A stretch of DNA of 64,000 nt from Sphagnum magellanicum (Eukaryota; Streptophyta; Sphagnopsida; Sphagnales; Sphagnaceae). The position numbers and the translations under genes were made by a program. The notes under the pieces are model-generated. The model saw nothing but the letters and a program-made list of their open reading frames with translations, was not told the origin of the DNA and did not search any database. Of the stretch, positions 58,671 to 64,000 are shown one piece after another (positions within the stretch are counted from its first letter, which is position 1; each line of letters starts with the position of its first letter). The stretch covers positions 18,848,001-18,912,000 of the forward strand of contig CM038915.1 in the NCBI GenBank assembly GCA_021904315.1, in the 5' to 3' direction.

Positions 58671-59322
58671 TAGGGTAGGCAGGCTGGTGTCCGAACACTT
58701 AAGGTAGGGTTTGCTCACCATTTTTGCAGGAGGGGCCATTGTTTGTGGTGTCCAAAGAGTAGAAGGAGCTCTCCTTCTGGTGCATCTGTCGCACTAAAAA
58801 TTGACAAAAATGGATTAGAGGCCAGAAAGTTACGGCCCCATGAAGTAGGGGGAGTGGTCATTTTTACAAAAAGTTCTTGATCGAACAGGTCATATCTTAT
58901 TTTTGAACCCCTCAAAAATCCTTAAATATTACTCTGTTGCCTTTAGAGTTACAAGATGATTTGTAGAGCTTAAGATGGCGATTTCAGAGCAGTTTAAATT
59001 GCTCAATTTGAAGAAAAATCGAGAAAATTATGCATTGATGAAGTAAGAGGTGTCAAAACAAAGAAAAATGAAAAAAAAAAACGAGTTTTGCAATTCGAAA
59101 AAACTTTTGTTTTTTACTGCTTTTTTTTTTTTGGGAAAGATGATTTGTAAAGCTTGAGAAGGTGCTCCTATAACATTTTAAATCTATAGAATTGAGAAAT
59201 TAATTGTCAATAGAATTCGCAATTAATTGCCCACCTAAACCCTAAAATGGAGAAGAATTGAGAAAGATCTGCAAAAGTTTTTGATGATAGGTTAGTGTTC
59301 GATGATAGGTGTATTTACCCTA
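58671..59322. mobile_element. TIR-element family (TAGGGTA-N14-CGAACACT), copy B
   Basis: The left end is TAGGGTA, 14 bp, CGAACACT; the right end, read inward on the minus strand, is TAGGGTA, 14 bp, CGAACACT: the same words at the same spacing. The interior is collinear with copy A at 35176-35701 and has about 125 bp more, including an ATTAATTGTC/AATTAATTGCC insertion near 59200. There is no coding sequence. Confidence 0.75.
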
Positions 59323-62300
59323 GTTTGTACTTTTAAGGAGTAGGTCAACATAATTTGTTTCACACCCTCAAGGGGTAGGTGTACAATTTCTAGGAGGGAT
59401 ATTCAGGAATATAAGCGGTGCCCTCCAAACACCATACTAGGGAATTTCTTGGACTCCAAGACCCAGGTTTAGACTAATCATGGGATATTTGTAATATGCA
59501 AAAGCAATTTAAATGGGGTTTTAACCATGGTACCGATGTGGGTGCTGGTTCACCCAAGGCCAGTGTGGTACCACCATGTTTTTGAATATCTCATCTATCA
59601 AAGACTAAAATCAAGGTCTTTGAGTCCATATTTAACATTTCTTGGGTTGAATAGTTAAGTATGCCTTTCATGAGGAGTCTCTCACAAATGTGAAAGTATT
59701 GCAATACCTAGATGGGTTAGTAGGATAAAAATTATAAACAAATATTAATGTGACCTAGGGGTAGAAGGATAGGTATATATGAAAATAAATAATTCAATTT
59801 ATGAATTCATCTTGAGAATCTTTGACTAGAGGCATAAGTTTGAACTCATGTTTTTTAATTTTGATAATTATTTGGCTTTAAACATAGTTGAAAATCAATT
59901 ATATGAACTTGATTAAATCCTAGTGAAGAAGACTCTAAATAATTGAATGACTTATTGATTAAAAAAATGATAGTCTTAGAAAGATAACATGTGGCATAAT
60001 ATTAGTGGTTTGTAATTCGTGAATGAATCGTTACATGTAGATGAATGAGGATAGTAATCTGTCCATTTCTTCTTTTAAATATATAAAGGATTGTGGGTGA
60101 AATTTTAGGCTCATATTTCTCTTTTCATAATTTCATGTTATTATTTTGTGTTAAAAGTTGGATTTATTTATTTTGTGTAAAATACCTATTGCATAATAAA
60201 TCTATGTGCCCTTTTGATTATGAAATTGTTCACAAGAACAAATGTACATTTTTTGGTGAGTAATCCTTGTAAAACAAAGTTTTTAGATATGTGTGATGAA
60301 CTCCTTAGTGAGTGTAGCTCGCCTAAAGATCAAGTTTTAGGCACATGGGTCCTAGTTCAACAATATGTAGGTTTCATTTCTTGTATTCTTCAAGTCTTTT
60401 GGATGGTGTGATTTTAATTGTGCAACCTCCTTATGTGACAATAGGGACTTAATTCAAAATTAACCCTCATAAACCCAAACCCTTCTGAGACTACAATAAC
60501 ATCATTCGTATATGAACATTCATTGTAAAATAAAACCATACTAGGATTTCTTTAATGTATCTAAAGGGCATGTTACCCAACATATTTGTTCTTCCATTTT
60601 TGAGGGGAATTTCAAAAGATAAAATTCCCATTCCACAAAGCCTACAGTAGTTATAGTTCCATATTCTGCTTATAGGGGGTGTTTTAAAAAAATGTCCAAT
60701 TTCTTTTTCTTGTGATACCTGGTGAATATCATGATAAAGAAAATTGATGTAAGGTTTTATGTGTAATAGAACCTTCGATGATAGGCTTTATCAAAATAAG
60801 GGACTACACAAGGTGAGACCCTTATAAGGGCCCTTGAAAAGCAATAAAACATCTAGCCTTAGGCTTTACCTACCATGAAATGAATGAAATCTCGCTTCAA
60901 GGAAAAGAAATTCCAAGGTTCTTCTCTTTGTATTTGAAAGCATGCCTTTGCATGAAAGATTTGTTCTTTATTTGAAGGATCCTATGGTTGATCACATACA
61001 AATCTCTTGCAATTTGAATAGAAAAGCTTTCATGCTTTTACCCTTGGGAAGGCTTGTTACCACAGGTCTCCGCACTCGAGGCTATTATCTTTGAGGCTAT
61101 GGCCGTCAAATTAGGGGAGGTCCTAGGGAGCAAGTGTATGAAATTAAAAAAAGGCCATGCTTGTGTTAAGTCTTGGCCCAATCATGTTCATCCAATAAGA
61201 ATCTAGCATCTCAAGAAAACAAACTTTAAACCAAAAAAAAAACACTAGGTGGGCTCAATTTTATTTTTATTTACATGTGATTATTCACACACATGGGGTT
61301 TATCAATTGCCCCAATAGAACTTGGGTCTAATTATCCATGCATATATAACCATCATATTTATTCATGCATAAATTTTGTGAATCCCACACATACTAGTAA
61401 AACAAATGTTAAAAGAGTGGGCCAAAGTTCGAGATGCCATGCCTCCACAAAAATCGCAAACAAAAAGATTTGTAATGAAAATCATTTTTGGTTTTCTAGA
61501 CATCTTTTTGCAAAAACCTACTTGGTAAAGTTTGTAAACTGGAGTCTAGGCCTCTTGGCCTTGGGCCCAAGCTTTTGATGTGTGTGATACAAGTACATGT
61601 ATGCTTTGCAAATTTTCAATGACCCAAGGCTAGATATCCATGAACAATTAGACTTATAAGGCAGCCACACTTAGTGGTAACTCAAAATACGAATCATGGA
61701 TTTAATCTCATGGTCACACTTGCAATGTTTGGTAGCATAAATTATAACGTGGATGCTTATGTGGCAAGTAGTGGTAATTCAAAGGTAGGAGCCAAAGTAG
61801 CTACCATAGAATTATCATATAATCTACAAATATGTAGATTTCGGAAAAAAAACCTAGCCTTCATTAAAATCTTTAAAAAATGTCCATTTAAGTCATCAAT
61901 AAATTATTTTGCATTATGAGAAAATTACATCCATGGAGACCGCACTAATTTACAATTACACGTCCATATCAACTACATTCCACCTAAGTTGCAACATTAG
62001 AAAATGATTAGTTGCACATGAGTTCTAAGGAAACTCCAAGTGTATGAAATATTTTGAGCATAGTTTGGTTGACTATACAATTATGGTCAATGTGCATTGA
62101 CTTTGCGTTTTAGTTGCATTATAACGTTAATTATTCAACTCATGCACCCAAATGCAATGATGTGCGTTGCACATTCCTTCCCCATATGAACACATCCAAT
62201 TTGGGAAATGCCAAGTGGCATCAACATTGCCATGCCATATGCATGGCTTTGTAATATAAATTTTAATTTCTAACTAGCTAGTTTTTTACTCACACCTCCA

Positions 62301-64000
62301 AGTAGCATGGCTATATTCCTTGATTCCAACATGACTAAATGCCAATCATAATACATCAATGTTTCATCCACTAACCACCTACATAATAGCTTAGTAGCAC
62401 AATGGAATTTAGATATGAATGTAAATTATCAATGTAGTTCAAGTACATAATCTAAGATGTTCTTTGTTTACCTCAATGTCTTCTAGTCCTCTTCGAATTG
62501 TTTCATTCATAAAAATTGATTCCTTTGTTAATAATTTCATAGCACATACAAGATTTAGGCTTTGGGGTTTGTGTGACATTGTCAAAGAGTTATTTAGCCT
62601 TGGTGCATCATCATCCATGTAGGCATTGTCACATCATTGATGTGGTTTTTGCAATGACCCCATATGCAACTATCTTACAACTATAACATAATTATAGTGC
62701 AATAAAAAATCAACTAATTTATGATGGCATTTGATTTTTCAATTCAATTTCAAGGCAATTATAGGTTGAACACCTTCCTCAGGATCCACCATTTCTATAT
62801 GCTTTGAAATCTTTTGTAACCTCAAGAATGTCAATCCAATTACAAGTTAATGAATCCTAATGTGCAATGGAGTTTGAAATTTGTACCATTATAACCTTAT
62901 AAACTTCCATGAGAAGCTTTTACAAGAAGTTTCCATTAGGTGCTTCCATTAGAAGTTTCCATATATCACATCAAATTTTTTTTGAAATTCATTTTTTCTT
63001 TTCAATTAAGTAGATGTTGAAATCATAGTGGAAGAACACATTCAACTATTACAATTCTTTGGATCCTAGCTTTGTTTTGCTTCTTAGTTTGTTCATATTT
63101 CTTTGTGCAAAAAAGTTAGCAACCTTCAAGACATTAAAGTCTTAGATGAAAAGGAATGTTGTTCCCAATTCTAAAAGTACAACATATGTGGTGTCCATTG
63201 TTGACAAAACAAGTAAAAGCCTAAATGATGATTGAAGTCTTTGTCATTAACCACAACTATTAGCAAATTATTGTGTAAAAATAATATATATATGAAAGAT
63301 CATTATTTTCTACTTTTTTTTAAGGTTTTACTATCATTGATATTTTTTTCTTGTTATTGTTATATGTAGGTTGCTTGGTAAACTGGTATGCATCCTTATA
63401 ATGGTTGGTTTCATTCTAATAAAATTTATTAAGAAATGACTAAAAATTAACTTGGTGTTGAACTTGTGTGGATGGAAGAAAAATAATGGTCACTTTAATT
63501 GGTAAACATGGCCTTCAATGAGTTATTTGACTTGAATGTGTTGAGTAACCTCCTTACTTGTCACTTATTTTCATTTAGTTACTACATGCTAAGTTTTATT
63601 GTTTTGCACAAAAGGTATGCAAGTTGCATAGGTGGGAAGCTAATTGATTTTTAGTTGGTTTGTATTTGCATACCAATACAAACATTGCAAATTGTGAGGT
63701 GCATAATGTGATGAACCTAGAATTGTGGCATGTAATTCATGTTGGCACCTATTTGTGATATGCTAGTTGAACAATACTTAGGTCAAAACATGTGTGAATT
63801 GAATCCTTGTTGATTAATACAAGTGAACAATTCCACATGCTTGTGTTAGTTCTAATTTAGTCACATTTGCTCATGGTAATGCAACTTCATAAAAAGGATG
63901 GGTGAATAAGTGGGTGCACGCTTCATGTGCAATAGGATGATGGCATTGGAAACCAAACATGACATGACACCTTTGGGCACTAAGATTATGATTTAGTGTA
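59323..64000. other. AT-rich intergenic DNA, nothing recognised
   Basis: Open frames (for example 60214-60411, 61249-61578, 61674-61919) have no recognisable domain, no signal peptide and no exon partners. No bounded repeat was found. Confidence 0.5.

Overview
The window looks like nuclear DNA of a land plant with a large, repeat-filled genome. The evidence is very AT-rich intergenic DNA, only two intact protein genes in 64 kb, GT-AG introns, a plastid-type protein gene, and many decayed plant transposons (CACTA, Ty3/gypsy-like, Helitron). Gene sparsity and the age spread of the repeats suggest a gymnosperm or a fern rather than a compact angiosperm. That placement is inference; nothing here fixes the species. 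There are no bacterial features.

Layout. At 110-3301 lies a complete non-autonomous CACTA-like element with terminal inverted repeats, subterminal inverted repeats and an AAA target duplication. At 3.3-6.2 kb is a decayed retroelement gag region on the minus strand, split by a solo LTR (4691-5485) with a CATAG target duplication. From 6.2 to 17.4 kb there are weak tandem repeats and a broken transposase-like gene (about 11.2-12.7 kb). From 17.4 to 20.9 kb a GC-richer island carries the first intact gene, a secreted cysteine-knot peptide on the minus strand (19058-19411), between local duplications. From 20.9 to 26.8 kb three transposon relics are packed together: a CACTA-associated DUF4216 exon pair, a gypsy integrase fragment, and an antiparallel Helitron Rep/helicase pseudogene.

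From 27 to 39 kb there is AT-rich DNA with several tandem arrays, including an unusual array of GC-cored palindromes at 29.72-30.27 kb, and copy A of a short terminal-inverted-repeat family. From 39 to 43.4 kb there are fragments of a RING-type E3 ligase gene and of a TOC75-like gene. From 44.6 to 51.4 kb is the main intact gene, a ten-coding-exon gene for a 1019-residue plastid-type SLH-domain, coiled-coil protein. From 53.7 to 59.3 kb is a patchwork of interspersed repeats and minisatellites. The rest to 64 kb shows nothing I can support.

The two intact genes have no evident functional link. The most rewarding items are the cysteine-knot peptide gene, two short repeat families defined from copies inside the window (TAGGGTA-N14-CGAACACT ends; GTTCCCAA-rich), the palindrome array, and the Helitron relic in which the HUH, two-tyrosine and helicase motifs can still be read.
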